Shown piece by piece: positions 50,985 to 61,321 of a stretch of DNA of 64,000 nt; the first letter of the stretch is position 1; the number at the start of each line of letters is the position of its first letter. Position numbers and translations under genes: made by a program. The DNA is from Nocardioides iriomotensis (lineage in GTDB: Bacteria; Actinomycetota; Actinomycetes; Propionibacteriales; Nocardioidaceae), in NCBI RefSeq assembly GCF_004168035.1, contig NZ_SDPU01000020.1, positions 1-64,000 of the forward strand, written 5' to 3'. Under the pieces are notes generated by a model. It did not search any database. It was not told the DNA's origin and saw nothing but the letters and a program-made list of their open reading frames with translations.

Positions 50985-51057
50985 ACCGATATCGGTCGTC
51001 CGGGAGTGACCCAGGGGTCACGCTTCGACTACCGATATCGGTATCGGGGTAACCCCG
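50985..51057 (+). promoter_or_regulatory. Array of four palindromes upstream of topoisomerase IB
   Basis: Palindrome ACCGATATCGGT occurs at 50985-50996 and 51031-51042 (direct repeat GACTACCGATATCGGT at 50981 and 51027, 46 bp apart). Between them, GTGACCCAGGGGTCAC at 51006-51021 has 7-bp arms. CGGGGTAACCCCG at 51045-51057 follows. The array lies 5 bp to 77 bp before the GTG at 51062, so it likely controls this gene. Confidence 0.8.
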
Positions 51058-51061
51058 TCGC

Positions 51062-52063
51062 GTGCCACGACTCCGCACCGTCTCGCCCACCAGCCGCGGC
51101 TGGAGCCGCCGCCGCGCGGGCAAGGGCTTCGTCTACCTCGACGACGAGGGCGTGCGGCTGACGGCAGAGCACGTCGCCCGGATCAAGGACCTGGTCATCC
51201 CGCCCGCGTGGGAGGACGTGTGGATCTGCCCGCTCCCCAACGGGCACATCCAGGCCGTGGGGGTCGACGAGGCCGGGCGGAGGCAGTACCTCTACCACCC
51301 CGACTGGCGGACCAAGCGCGACAAGCTGAAGTTCGACCGGGTCCTCGAGGTCGCCGCCAGGCTGCCGCGCGCCCGGGCCGCGATCCTGGAGCACCTCGCC
51401 CTCGACGGCATGCCGGTCGAGCGCGCCGTGGCGACCGCCGTACGCCTGCTGGACCTCGGCTACTTCCGGATCGGCTCCGACGCGTACGCCGACAGCAACG
51501 GCAGCTTCGGCCTGACCACCCTGGAGAAGCGGCACGTCCGGGCCCGCGACGGTGCGCTGGTGTTCCGGTTCGAGGGCAAGTCCGGCATCGAGCACGAGAT
51601 CCGGATCGAGGACGCGCTGGCCGTGGCCGCAGTGGACACGATGCGCCGGCGTCGTGGCGGGGGAGACCGGCTGCTCGCCTACAAGAAGGTCCGGTCCTGG
51701 ACCCCGATGGACGCCGCGCTGGTCAACGACTACCTCCGCGACGCGACCGGCGCCGAGATCACCGCCAAGGACTTCCGCACCTGGCACGCCACCGTCCTCG
51801 CCGCGGCCGCGCTGGCCGGCAGCGACGAGCCCGGCGACACGAAGACCTCGCGCAAGCGGGCCGTCGTCGCCGCGATCAAGGAGGTCGCCGAGTACCTCGG
51901 CAACACCCCGGCGATCGCCCGGAGCTCGTACGTCGACCCGCGCGTGCTCGACCTCTACGAGGACGGCGTGACGATCGAGTCCGCGGTGCGCCGCAGCTAC
52001 CCGACGCCGGAGGAGCGGCAGACTGCCTACGAGCGCGCCGTGCGTCGGATGCTCACGACCTGA
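51062..52063 (+). CDS. Type IB DNA topoisomerase
   Basis: 333 residues, poxvirus-like topoisomerase IB. It relaxes supercoils through a 3'-phosphotyrosine intermediate. KGFVYLDDEGVRL and IPPAWEDVWICP begin the N-terminal lobe; RIGSDAYADSNGSFGLTTLEKRH, RFEGKSG and TAKDFRTWHAT carry the active-site Arg/Lys/His set; the catalytic Tyr is in SSYVDPRV. The start codon is GTG. Confidence 0.92.
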   Translation: MPRLRTVSPTSRGWSRRRAGKGFVYLDDEGVRLTAEHVARIKDLVIPPAWEDVWICPLPNGHIQAVGVDEAGRRQYLYHPDWRTKRDKLKFDRVLEVAARLPRARAAILEHLALDGMPVERAVATAVRLLDLGYFRIGSDAYADSNGSFGLTTLEKRHVRARDGALVFRFEGKSGIEHEIRIEDALAVAAVDTMRRRRGGGDRLLAYKKVRSWTPMDAALVNDYLRDATGAEITAKDFRTWHATVLAAAALAGSDEPGDTKTSRKRAVVAAIKEVAEYLGNTPAIARSSYVDPRVLDLYEDGVTIESAVRRSYPTPEERQTAYERAVRRMLTT

Positions 52064-52097
52064 AGCGGCGGCCGGAGCACCCGTCGCAGCGCGTCGG

Positions 52098-53715
<1,618 letters not shown>

Positions 53716-53716
53716 C

Positions 53717-54190
53717 GTGCTGCGCATCGAGCACGTCGCGATCACGGACTCGGCCGCGCAGGCGCTGATCGCGGAGGTCCAGGCGGAGTACGTCGAGCGC
53801 TACGGCGGCCCGGACGCGACCCCGCTGCACCCGGAGATGTTCGTCGCGCCGGCCGGGGCCTTCTTCGTCGGCTACCTCGGCGACGTCCCGGTCGCGATGG
53901 GCGGCTGGCGGTCCCGCCCGGACGTGCCCCGGCTCGGGGGCAGCAGCTCGGCCGAGATCAAGCGGATGTACGTCGCCCGCGCCGGCCGGAGGATGGGCCT
54001 CGCCCGCGCCCTGCTCGCGCACCTCGAGCGCACCGCGGCGGAGTCCGGCGCCGACACGATGGTGCTGGAGACCGGTGTCGCCCAGCCCGAGGCCATCGCG
54101 CTCTACGAGTCGGCCGGCTACGAGCCGGTCGAGAAGTTCGGCCACTACGCCCGATCGCCTCTCTCGCGCTGCTTCGGCAAGCGGCTCTGA
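53717..54190 (+). CDS. GNAT-family N-acetyltransferase
   Basis: 157 residues. GNAT fold with the acetyl-CoA loop RGRRMGLARALL-like stretch (VARAGRRMGLARALLAHLE) and the C-terminal ETGVAQPEAIALYESAGYEPVEKFGHY. GTG 53717 lies 1 bp after the zinc-ribbon gene's stop, so they share an operon. Substrate unknown. Confidence 0.87.
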   Translation: MLRIEHVAITDSAAQALIAEVQAEYVERYGGPDATPLHPEMFVAPAGAFFVGYLGDVPVAMGGWRSRPDVPRLGGSSSAEIKRMYVARAGRRMGLARALLAHLERTAAESGADTMVLETGVAQPEAIALYESAGYEPVEKFGHYARSPLSRCFGKRL

Positions 54191-54323
54191 CCGGCCCGTA
54201 AGGGTCCCCCGGCGGGGGCCGTTCGGCCCTGTCGCCTCCCCGCCTGCGGGCGGACGGTGAGGGAGACCCCTGGCCGTGCGGCCGCCGGGTCCGTGGTGCG
54301 AACGACCCGCCCGGGAGGCGACC
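54191..54323 (+). other. GC-rich leader of the amino-acid ABC transporter operon
   Basis: 133 bp with several small hairpins (CCCCC/GGGGG, GGCC/GGCC, CCGCC/GGGCGG). No known riboswitch class is recognised. Confidence 0.3.
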
Positions 54324-55250
54324 ATGAGGCACTCGACGAGCTCTTCCCCGCTCACCCTTCTCGCCGGAGCCGTGGCGCTCCTGACGCTGGCCGCGTGCGG
54401 AGGTGGTGGCACCGAGACCGCACAGCCTGCCGGCTCGGCCTCGTCGAAGGCCGAGAGGTCGGTGGTGGTCGACCAGAAGCTGGCCAAGCAGGTGCCCTCG
54501 GCGATCTCCTCCGACGGCAAGATCACCGTGGGGACCGACGCGACGTACGCGCCGAACGAGTTCCTCGCGCCCGACGGCCAGACCGTGGTCGGGTTCGACG
54601 TCGACCTGTTCCGGGCGGTCGCCGCGAAGCTCGGGCTCCGCACGACGTTCGTCCCGGCGCCGTTCTCGGCCATCATCCCGGGCGTCTCCTCGGGCAAGTA
54701 CGAGATCGGGGTCTCGTCGTTCTCCATCAACGCCGACCGCGAGAAGCAGACCGACATGATCAGCTACTTCAACGCCGGTACGCAGTGGGCTGCCCCGACG
54801 GGAAACCCCGACGGGATCGATCCCGACAACGCCTGCGGCAAGAAGATCGCCGTCCAGCGCGGGACCGTGCAGGCCGACGACGTCACCAGCCGGTCCAAGG
54901 ACTGCACCGACAACGGCGACCCGGCGATCCAGGTCGACCAGTACCAGGGCCAGGACCAGGCCACGTCAGCCGTCGTGTCGGGCAAGGACCAGGCGATGCT
55001 CGCGGACTCACCCGTCATCGCCTACGCCATCAGCCAGACCGGCGGGCGCCTGGAGAAGGTGGGGGAGCTGTACGACGCGGCGCTGTACGGCTACGTCGTG
55101 AAGAAGGGCGACACCGCGTTCTCCGACGCCCTGGCCGGGGCGGTGAACGCCCTGATCGCCGACGGCACCTACCAGAGGATCCTCGGCCGCTGGAAGGTCG
55201 ACGACGGCGCCGTGGCCAAGGCGCAGGTCGACCCGCCGGCCGCAGAGTAG
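54324..55250 (+). CDS. Amino-acid ABC transporter substrate-binding lipoprotein
   Basis: 308 residues, family-3 solute-binding protein. Signal peptide with lipobox LTLAAC (Cys near residue 29). ITVGTDATYAPNEFL begins the binding domain, with GFDVDLFRAVA and the second lobe further on. GGGAGG precedes ATG 54324. Serves the permease and ATPase that follow; a glutamate/glutamine-type substrate is likely but not proven. Confidence 0.92.
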   Translation: MRHSTSSSPLTLLAGAVALLTLAACGGGGTETAQPAGSASSKAERSVVVDQKLAKQVPSAISSDGKITVGTDATYAPNEFLAPDGQTVVGFDVDLFRAVAAKLGLRTTFVPAPFSAIIPGVSSGKYEIGVSSFSINADREKQTDMISYFNAGTQWAAPTGNPDGIDPDNACGKKIAVQRGTVQADDVTSRSKDCTDNGDPAIQVDQYQGQDQATSAVVSGKDQAMLADSPVIAYAISQTGGRLEKVGELYDAALYGYVVKKGDTAFSDALAGAVNALIADGTYQRILGRWKVDDGAVAKAQVDPPAAE

Positions 55251-55263
55251 GCGCGGGCTCGCG

Positions 55264-56232
55264 ATGTCGGCGACGAGCACGGACGACGAGGCCGCGGCGG
55301 AGATCAGGGCGGTCCCCGTCCGACACCCCGGCCGCTGGGTGGCCAGCGCCCTGGTCGTGCTGCTGTCCGCGATGTTCGTGCACATGCTGGTCACCAACGA
55401 GGCGTTCCAGTGGGGCTTCATCCGGGACAACGCGTTCTCCGCGCCCGTGCTGAGCGGGGCGAAGAACACGCTGATCCTCACCGTGCTCGCGATGGTGATC
55501 GGTGTCGCCCTGGGGATCGTCCTCGCGGTGATGCGGCTCTCGCCCAACCCGGTGCTGTCGGGCGGCGCGTGGATCTACGTCTGGTTCTTCCGCGCCGTGC
55601 CGCGCGTCGTCCTGCTGATCCTGTTCGGCAACCTGGGCGTGCTGTACGCGCAGTACGACCTGGGCGTGCCGTTCGACCGGCAGATCGCCGACCTGTTCGG
55701 CCTCAGCCTCGACGGCCGGTTCCTCAGCGTCGACGCCAACACCATCCTGACCGCCTTCGTCGCCGCCCTCCTGGGACTGGCGCTGTCCGAGGCGGCCTAC
55801 ATGGCCGAGATCGTGCGCGCCGGCATCTCCTCGATCGACGAGGGCCAGACGGAGGCGGCGCAGGCCCTGGGCATGTCGCGCGGTCGGCTGATGCGGCGGA
55901 TCGTGCTGCCGCAGGCGATGCGCGTGATCGTCCCGCCGACCGGCAACGAGACGATCGCGATGGTCAAGGACACCGCGCTGGTGGCGTTCGTGCCCTACTA
56001 CGAGCTGTTCTTCCAGCTGCAGGCCATCGGCTCGCGCACGTTCCAGCTGTTCCCGATGCTGGTGGCGGCGTGCCTGTGGTACCTGGCGATCACGAGCGTG
56101 CTCATGGTCGGCCAGCACTTCCTCGAGCGTCGGTTCAGCCGCGGCACGCGCCGCAGCACCGACCGCGGGAACCGCCGGGCGCTGCTGGCGAACCGGACCA
56201 AGGCCCCCGAGAACGGGAGTGAGGATGCCTGA
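55264..56232 (+). CDS. Amino-acid ABC transporter permease
   Basis: 322 residues with the His/Glu-type permease layout: five or six membrane segments and [22 protein letters not shown], the cytoplasmic coupling loop. A charged 20-residue N-terminus precedes helix 1. Only one permease gene is present, so it should form a homodimer. Confidence 0.93.
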   Translation: MSATSTDDEAAAEIRAVPVRHPGRWVASALVVLLSAMFVHMLVTNEAFQWGFIRDNAFSAPVLSGAKNTLILTVLAMVIGVALGIVLAVMRLSPNPVLSGGAWIYVWFFRAVPRVVLLILFGNLGVLYAQYDLGVPFDRQIADLFGLSLDGRFLSVDANTILTAFVAALLGLALSEAAYMAEIVRAGISSIDEGQTEAAQALGMSRGRLMRRIVLPQAMRVIVPPTGNETIAMVKDTALVAFVPYYELFFQLQAIGSRTFQLFPMLVAACLWYLAITSVLMVGQHFLERRFSRGTRRSTDRGNRRALLANRTKAPENGSEDA

Positions 56233-57007
56233 GGCGACGGAGACCCCGACCCCGATGGTGAAGGCCGAGCGGGTGCGCAAGCACTTCGGCCGCGTCGAGG
56301 TGCTCAAGGGCGTCGACCTGGAGGTGATGCCGAGGACGGTGATGTGCGTCGTCGGGCCGTCCGGGTCGGGGAAGTCGACGTTCCTGCGCTGCATCAACCA
56401 CCTGGAGCAGATCAGCGGCGGGCGGCTGTGGGTGGACGGCGAGCTCGTGGGCTACCGGCAGCGCGGCGGGAAGCTCTACGAGCTGAAGGAGAAGGAGGTC
56501 GCCCAGCACCGCCGCGACATCGGCATGGTGTTCCAGCGCTTCAACCTCTTCCCCCACATGACCGCCCTGGGCAACGTGGTGGAGGCGCCGGTGCAGGTGC
56601 GCGGCGCGAACCGCGCCGACGCCCGCCGGCGCGGGCTCGAGCTGCTCGAACGGGTCGGCCTGGGGGAGCGCTGCGACATGTACCCGTCACAGCTCTCCGG
56701 CGGCCAGCAGCAGCGGGTGGCGATCGCGCGGGCCCTGGCGATGGACCCCAAGCTCATGCTCTTCGACGAGCCCACCAGTGCCCTCGACCCGGAGCTGGTC
56801 GGCGAGGTGCTCGACGTCATGCGCGGCCTCGCCGAGGCCGGAATGACGATGATCGTGGTGACCCACGAGATGGGGTTCGCCCGCGAGGTCGGCGACCAGC
56901 TCGTCTTCATGGACGACGGCGTCGTCGTGGAGGCGGGCAACCCGCGCGACGTCATCAACAGCCCGCAGCACGAGCGCACGCAGGCGTTCCTGTCGAAGGT
57001 GCTCTGA
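56225..57007 (+). CDS. Amino-acid ABC transporter ATP-binding protein
   Basis: 260 residues. Walker [11 protein letters not shown]-loop [16 protein letters not shown], signature [15 protein letters not shown], Walker [14 protein letters not shown] and the H-switch THEMGFA are all present. ATG 56225 overlaps the permease end by 8 bp and follows GGGAG by 5 bases. Confidence 0.94.
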   Translation: MPEATETPTPMVKAERVRKHFGRVEVLKGVDLEVMPRTVMCVVGPSGSGKSTFLRCINHLEQISGGRLWVDGELVGYRQRGGKLYELKEKEVAQHRRDIGMVFQRFNLFPHMTALGNVVEAPVQVRGANRADARRRGLELLERVGLGERCDMYPSQLSGGQQQRVAIARALAMDPKLMLFDEPTSALDPELVGEVLDVMRGLAEAGMTMIVVTHEMGFAREVGDQLVFMDDGVVVEAGNPRDVINSPQHERTQAFLSKVL

Positions 57008-57010
57008 CCG

Positions 57011-57027
57011 CGACCCGTCCCGGGTCG
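57011..57027 (+). terminator. Terminator of the amino-acid transporter operon
   Basis: CGACCCG (57011-57017) and CGGGTCG (57021-57027) form a 7-bp stem with a 3-base loop 3 bp after the ATPase stop. Confidence 0.65.
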
Positions 57028-57076
57028 TCGGTTCCGGGTGGTTCCCGACGTGCGGTCGCTGGGCCATCATGGGCGC

Positions 57077-57499
57077 ATGGATCCGCACCGGCACGTGGTG
57101 GCCCTCGACGTCGACGCCGCGACCGCCTTCGAGGTGTTCACCGAGCGGATCTCCGAGTGGTGGCCCGAGGCCTACTCGCCCGACCCGGACGCCTTCGACG
57201 GGGTGCGGATCGAGCCGCGCGTCGGCGGCCTGGTCGTCATGACCGACATCCACGGTGACGAGCTCGTCCTCGGCGAGGTCACGGCCTGGGACCCCGGTAC
57301 GACGTACGCCCAGACCTGGACGCTCACCCAGGACCCGGACTCGCCGAGTTCGCTGACGGTCCGGTTCGCCGACACCGACACGGGCTCCGAGGTGGTCGTC
57401 GAGCACGGCGGCTGGCACGAGGGGAACGTCGCCCACCGCGACAAGTTCGGTGACTGGCCGTTGATCCTCGAGCGGTTCGCCTTCGTGAGCGGGACCTGA
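57077..57499 (+). CDS. SRPBCC (START/AHSA1-like) protein
   Basis: 140 residues with AHSA1-type features: TAFEVFTERISEWWPEAYS near the start, GEVTAWDPGTTYAQTWT and VEHGGW. These hydrophobic-cavity proteins bind ligands. ATG 57077 follows CATCAT by 7 bp, so it may be leaderless. The next gene starts within its stop (TGATG). Confidence 0.85.
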   Translation: MDPHRHVVALDVDAATAFEVFTERISEWWPEAYSPDPDAFDGVRIEPRVGGLVVMTDIHGDELVLGEVTAWDPGTTYAQTWTLTQDPDSPSSLTVRFADTDTGSEVVVEHGGWHEGNVAHRDKFGDWPLILERFAFVSGT

Positions 57500-58080
57500 T
57501 GCGCCTGCCCGGCCGCCGCCGTCGAAGGGAGCGCGAGGCCGAGGAGGACCTCGCCGCCGTGCGCGTCCTCGCCGACGAGGACGTCACGCAGCTCGGCGAG
57601 GAGCTGACCCGGCTCGACGGCGAGGTGGCGCGGCTCGACCGGGACGGCCGGGTCGACTACCAGAATGCGCTCGACGCCTACGAGGCCGCGCAGCGCTCGG
57701 TGCCGCGGATGCGCCGGGCCGACGACATCGCCGCCGTCGTCGACACGCTGTCCACCGCGCGCTACGCGATGGCCTGCGTGCGCTCCCGGCTCGACCGGCA
57801 GCCGCTCCCGGAGCTGAAGCCGCCCTGCTACTTCAACCCGCAGCACGGCCCGTCCACGCGTGACGTGCGCTGGACGGCGCCCGGCCGCGGCACCCGGATG
57901 GTGCCGGCGTGCGCGCAGGACGCCGCCCGGGTGGCCGACGGCGAGCGGCCCGACGTCCGCACCGTGCGGGTCGGCGGCCGCCGCATCGCCTACTGGGAGG
58001 CGGGCACGGCGACGGACCCCTACGGCCACGGCTACCACGTCTCCGGCCACGTCGGCCGGGCCGCGCGCCTCGCGCGATGA
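57499..58080 (+). CDS. Hypothetical protein with a coiled-coil-like start
   Basis: 193 residues. The first 60 are helical and charged, followed by a region with two Cys residues (CYFNPQHGPSTRDVRW and MVPACAQDAARV) and a C-terminal His-rich tail (GHGYHVSGHVGR). Start ATG overlaps the SRPBCC stop, so the two are coupled. I do not recognise the family. Confidence 0.65.
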   Translation: MRLPGRRRRREREAEEDLAAVRVLADEDVTQLGEELTRLDGEVARLDRDGRVDYQNALDAYEAAQRSVPRMRRADDIAAVVDTLSTARYAMACVRSRLDRQPLPELKPPCYFNPQHGPSTRDVRWTAPGRGTRMVPACAQDAARVADGERPDVRTVRVGGRRIAYWEAGTATDPYGHGYHVSGHVGRAARLAR

Positions 58081-58138
58081 CTCTTGCGTCCGGTCCCGGT
58101 CACTAAAGAGACGGACCACCGCACCCGAGGAGTGCCCC

Positions 58139-58720
58139 ATGACCGCGACCTACACCTTCGACGTCTTCGCCAGCCTCGACGGCTACGGCTCCTACGGCCC
58201 GCCCGGTGACTGGGGTGGCTACTGGGGCAAGCAGGGTCCCGAGCTGATCGCGCACCGCGAGGGGGTGTACGGCGACGAGCACCGGATGGTCTTCGGCGCC
58301 ACGACGTTCCGGCAGTTCGTGACGATGCTGGCGGAGAGCGACGAGGACTCCGAGGTGCGCGACTCCTGGGTCACCCGGATGAGGAACCTGCCGACCACCG
58401 TCGTGTCCTCGACGCTGGAGGGGCCGCTCGACTGGCCGGACGCGACCGTCGCGCGCGGTGACGCCGTCGAGGTCGTGACCCGGCTCAAGGAGGAGTCCGA
58501 CGTGCCGCTGCGCTCCCACGGCAGCCTGTCCCTGAACTGGGCGCTGATGGCCGCCGGTCTCGTCGACCGGGTGCAGGTGACGATCTTCCCCGTCATCACC
58601 GGGCGCAGCGGCGTGAACCCGGTCTTCGGCGGGGCCGCCGACTTCGACCTCGAGCTGCTCGAGAGCCGGACCCTCGACCGGCGCACGCAGGAGCTCGTCT
58701 ACCGGCCGACGGTGCACTGA
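58139..58720 (+). CDS. RibD/DHFR-like reductase family protein
   Basis: 193 residues. DVFASLDGYGSYG, MVFGATTFRQFV and LRSHGSLSLNWALMAAGLVD match the RibD_C/DHFR-like pattern; the second such protein in the window besides 30000-30557, but not a close copy. ATG follows GAGGAG by 6 bases. Substrate unknown. Confidence 0.85.
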   Translation: MTATYTFDVFASLDGYGSYGPPGDWGGYWGKQGPELIAHREGVYGDEHRMVFGATTFRQFVTMLAESDEDSEVRDSWVTRMRNLPTTVVSSTLEGPLDWPDATVARGDAVEVVTRLKEESDVPLRSHGSLSLNWALMAAGLVDRVQVTIFPVITGRSGVNPVFGGAADFDLELLESRTLDRRTQELVYRPTVH

Positions 58721-58727
58721 CGCCGTC

Positions 58728-58749
58728 GACCGGCCCGGGCGGGCCGGTC
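58728..58749. terminator. Terminator shared by convergent genes
   Basis: GACCGGCCCG (58728-58737) and CGGGCCGGTC (58740-58749) form a near-perfect inverted repeat that spans the stop codon of the following minus-strand gene. Confidence 0.7.
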
Positions 58750-59344
58750 AGCGCACGCTCACCGCGAGGTAGCGCTCGTCGGAGATCTCCTTGCCCCAGT
58801 AGACCGGGTCGGGCAGGTGGCGGACCGCCACGCTGCGGCCGGTGCCGTGCACCAGCTCCTCGGTCTGGGCCGACGTCAGCCCGCCGCCGGTGAACCAGCG
58901 GCCCTCGACCAGCACCAGCCGGCCGCCGGGCGCGAGCAGGGTGACCCAGCGTGCCAGGCCGGCGGCCGGGTCGGGCAGGGCCCAGAGCACGTGCCGGGAC
59001 AGCACCACGTCGAACGACCCGGCCGGGAGCTGCGGGTCGCTCGCGTCGCCGACGGCGAACGTCGCCGCGACCCCGGCCGCCTCGGCCTTGGCCTCCGCCC
59101 GCGCGACCATCTCCGGCGACAGGTCGATCCCGCGCACGTCGTACCCCTCGGCGGCGAGGAGCACCGACAGCGTGCCGGTGCCGCAGCCGAGGTCGGCGAC
59201 GCGGGCCGGAGCGGGCGGCAGGTGCTCGAGCAGCAGCTCGCGCCAGGCCGCGCGGGTGGCCGGGTCAGCGAGGCCGTGGTCGGGCTCGTCGTCGAACGTC
59301 GCGGCCTCCGCGTCCCACAGGGCGCGGGTCTCGTCGGTGCTCAC
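58748..59344 (-). CDS. Class I SAM-dependent methyltransferase
   Basis: 198 residues. VADLGCGTGTLSVLLAAEG (motif I), GIDLSPEMVARAEA (motif II), DVVLSRHVLWALP (motif IV) define a small UbiE/Methyltransf_11-like enzyme. GTG start. Substrate unknown. Confidence 0.88.
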   Translation of the reverse strand: MSTDETRALWDAEAATFDDEPDHGLADPATRAAWRELLLEHLPPAPARVADLGCGTGTLSVLLAAEGYDVRGIDLSPEMVARAEAKAEAAGVAATFAVGDASDPQLPAGSFDVVLSRHVLWALPDPAAGLARWVTLLAPGGRLVLVEGRWFTGGGLTSAQTEELVHGTGRSVAVRHLPDPVYWGKEISDERYLAVSVR

Positions 59345-59370
59345 GGGCGGACCCTACGCGACCAGGCCGG

Positions 59371-60474
59371 CTAGGCCGACCACTCCTTCTTCCAGCCCTC
59401 GACCTCGTCGGCTTTGCGGGCGGACGGTCCGGTGTAGACGGCGGACGGCCGGATCAGCCGGCCCGTGCGCTTCTGCTCGAGGATGTGCGCCGACCAGCCG
59501 CCGGTGCGCGCGCACGTGAACATCGAGGTGAACATGTGCGCCGGGACCTCGGCGAAGTCGAGCACGATCGCCGCCCAGAACTCCACGTTGGTCTCCAGCA
59601 CCCGGTCGGGCCGGCGCTCGCGCAGCTCCTTGAGGGCGGCCTGCTCCAGGGACTCGGCCACCTCGTAGCGCGGGGCGTCCAGCTCGCGCGCGGTGCGGCG
59701 CAGCACGCGGGCACGGGGGTCCTCGGCCCGGTAGACCCGGTGGCCGAACCCCATCAGCCGCTCGCCGCTGTCGAGCAGGCCCTTGACGTAGCCGGCCGCG
59801 TCGCCGGACCGCTCGACCTCCTCGATCATGCCGAGCACCCGCGACGGCGCGCCGCCGTGCAGCGGCCCGCTCATCGCGCCGATGGCGCCCGAGAACGCCG
59901 CCGCGACGTCGGCGCCGGTCGAGGTGATGACCCGCGCGGTGAAGGTGGAGGCGTTCATGCCGTGCTCGGCGGCGCTGCTCCAGTAGGCGTCGATCGCCTT
60001 GACGTGCTTGGGGTCCGCGGCGCCCTTCCAGCGGATCAGGAACTTCTCCGCGAGCGTGCGGCCCTGGTCGACCTCGCTCTGCGGCACGACCGGCTTGTGC
60101 AGGCCGCGGGCGGACTGGGCGGCGTACGACAGCACCATGACCGCGACCCGGCTGAGGTCCGCGCGGGCCTGCTCGACCGTGATGTCGTAGGTCTGCCGGA
60201 ACCCGAAGGCCGGCGCCAGCATCGCGATCGCCGCCTGCACGTCGACGCGGACGTCGCCGGTGTGCACCGGGATGTTGTAGGCCTCGGCGGGCGGCAGGCC
60301 GGGGGTGTAGGCGCCGTCGATCAGCAGGCCCCAGACGTTCTCGAACGGCACCCGGCCGACGATCTCCTCGATGTCGACGCCGCGGTAGCGCAGCGCCGAC
60401 CCCTCCTTGTCGGGCTCGGCGATCTCGGTCTCGAAGGCGACGACGCCCTCCAGGCCGTGGTGGACCTCGGTCAT
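59371..60474 (-). CDS. Citrate synthase (CitA-like)
   Basis: 367 residues. Condenses acetyl-CoA (or propionyl-CoA) with oxaloacetate. Catalytic residues: His in AEHGMNAS, His in MGFGHRVY and Asp in VLDFAEVPAH. GGAPSRV and SGPLHGG fit. The short bacterial type; methylcitrate synthase cannot be excluded. Divergent from pdxH across 110 bp. Confidence 0.92.
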   Translation of the reverse strand: MTEVHHGLEGVVAFETEIAEPDKEGSALRYRGVDIEEIVGRVPFENVWGLLIDGAYTPGLPPAEAYNIPVHTGDVRVDVQAAIAMLAPAFGFRQTYDITVEQARADLSRVAVMVLSYAAQSARGLHKPVVPQSEVDQGRTLAEKFLIRWKGAADPKHVKAIDAYWSSAAEHGMNASTFTARVITSTGADVAAAFSGAIGAMSGPLHGGAPSRVLGMIEEVERSGDAAGYVKGLLDSGERLMGFGHRVYRAEDPRARVLRRTARELDAPRYEVAESLEQAALKELRERRPDRVLETNVEFWAAIVLDFAEVPAHMFTSMFTCARTGGWSAHILEQKRTGRLIRPSAVYTGPSARKADEVEGWKKEWSA

Positions 60475-60572
60475 GCAGCGACCTTCCTCTGCGGGGGCAC
60501 CGGGACGCCGGCGTCCCGGCTCGATGCGAACCGGCCCTCATCATGCCCCGCGAGGTGAAGGTCGTCACGGAC

Positions 60573-60584
60573 TAGTTTGGTGCC
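60573..60584 (+). promoter_or_regulatory. Leaderless -10 box of pdxH
   Basis: TAGTTT (60573-60578) ends 7 bp before ATG 60585. No ribosome site. Confidence 0.6.
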
Positions 60585-61253
60585 ATGGCCGACGAACGCG
60601 ACCTGGCCGCGCTCCGGCGCGAGTACGCCCTCGGCGGGCTGACCGAGGAGGAGCTGGCCCCCGACCCGATCGCGATGTTCCGGCGCTGGCTGCACGACGT
60701 CACCGTGGCCGGCCTGCACGAGCCCAACGCGATGGTGGTCGCGTCCTCGACCCTCGACGGCGTGCCGTCGAGCCGGCTGGTGCTGCTCAAGCACCTCGAC
60801 GAGCGCGGATTCGTCTTCTTCACCAGCTACGGCTCGCGCAAGGCCGCGGAGCTCGACGCCAACCCCGCTGTCGCGCTGCTGTTCCCCTGGCACGACCTGG
60901 AGCGGCAGGTCCGGGTCGAGGGACCGGCGTCCCGGCTCGGGGAGGCGGAGAACGCGGCGTACTTCGCCACCCGCCCGCGCGCCTCGCAGCTCGGCGCGTG
61001 GGCCTCGCCGCAGTCGGAGGTGGTCGCCTCGCGCCAGGAGCTCGACCGGATGTACGCCGACGCGACCGCCCGGTTCGGCGGCGCGAACGGCGGCCAGGAG
61101 GTCGGGCTGCCGCCGGGCTGGGGCGGCTACCTCGTCGAGCCCCGCGTGGTGGAGTTCTGGCAGGGCCGGCGCGGCCGGATGCACGACCGGCTGCGCTACC
61201 GCCGCGTCGAGGGGACGGAAAACGGCTGGCTCACCGAGCGGCTCGCGCCGTAG
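60585..61253 (+). CDS. pdxH: Pyridoxamine 5'-phosphate oxidase
   Basis: 222 residues. FMN enzyme that makes pyridoxal 5'-phosphate. Motifs: DPIAMFRRWL at the start, PSSRLVLLKHLDERGFVFFT (FMN site), WASPQSEVV, and C-terminal RLRYRR, which fits the PdxH phosphate site. It links to the PLP-using serC and aminotransferase. Confidence 0.95.
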   Translation: MADERDLAALRREYALGGLTEEELAPDPIAMFRRWLHDVTVAGLHEPNAMVVASSTLDGVPSSRLVLLKHLDERGFVFFTSYGSRKAAELDANPAVALLFPWHDLERQVRVEGPASRLGEAENAAYFATRPRASQLGAWASPQSEVVASRQELDRMYADATARFGGANGGQEVGLPPGWGGYLVEPRVVEFWQGRRGRMHDRLRYRRVEGTENGWLTERLAP

Positions 61254-61285
61254 CCTCGCCGGCGATGCTTTCATCGTCAAACCAC

Positions 61286-61321
61286 TTGTGAGTGAGTGCT
61301 CACTCACTTAGGATTCCGGGC
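61286..61321 (+). promoter_or_regulatory. Leaderless promoter with a TetR-type palindromic operator
   Basis: -35 TTGTGA (61286-61291), 17-bp spacer, -10 TAGGAT (61309-61314), then GTG 61322 8 bp after the -10 box. The palindrome GTGAGTGAGTGCTCACTCAC (61288-61307; arms of 9 bp) fills the spacer, so a bound repressor would block RNA polymerase. Confidence 0.85.

Noticed and set aside
54191-54323. Guanidine-type or glutamine-type RNA switch in the amino-acid transporter leader
   Set aside because: Several GC hairpins exist, but the diagnostic loops (for example ACGR) are not in the right arrangement.
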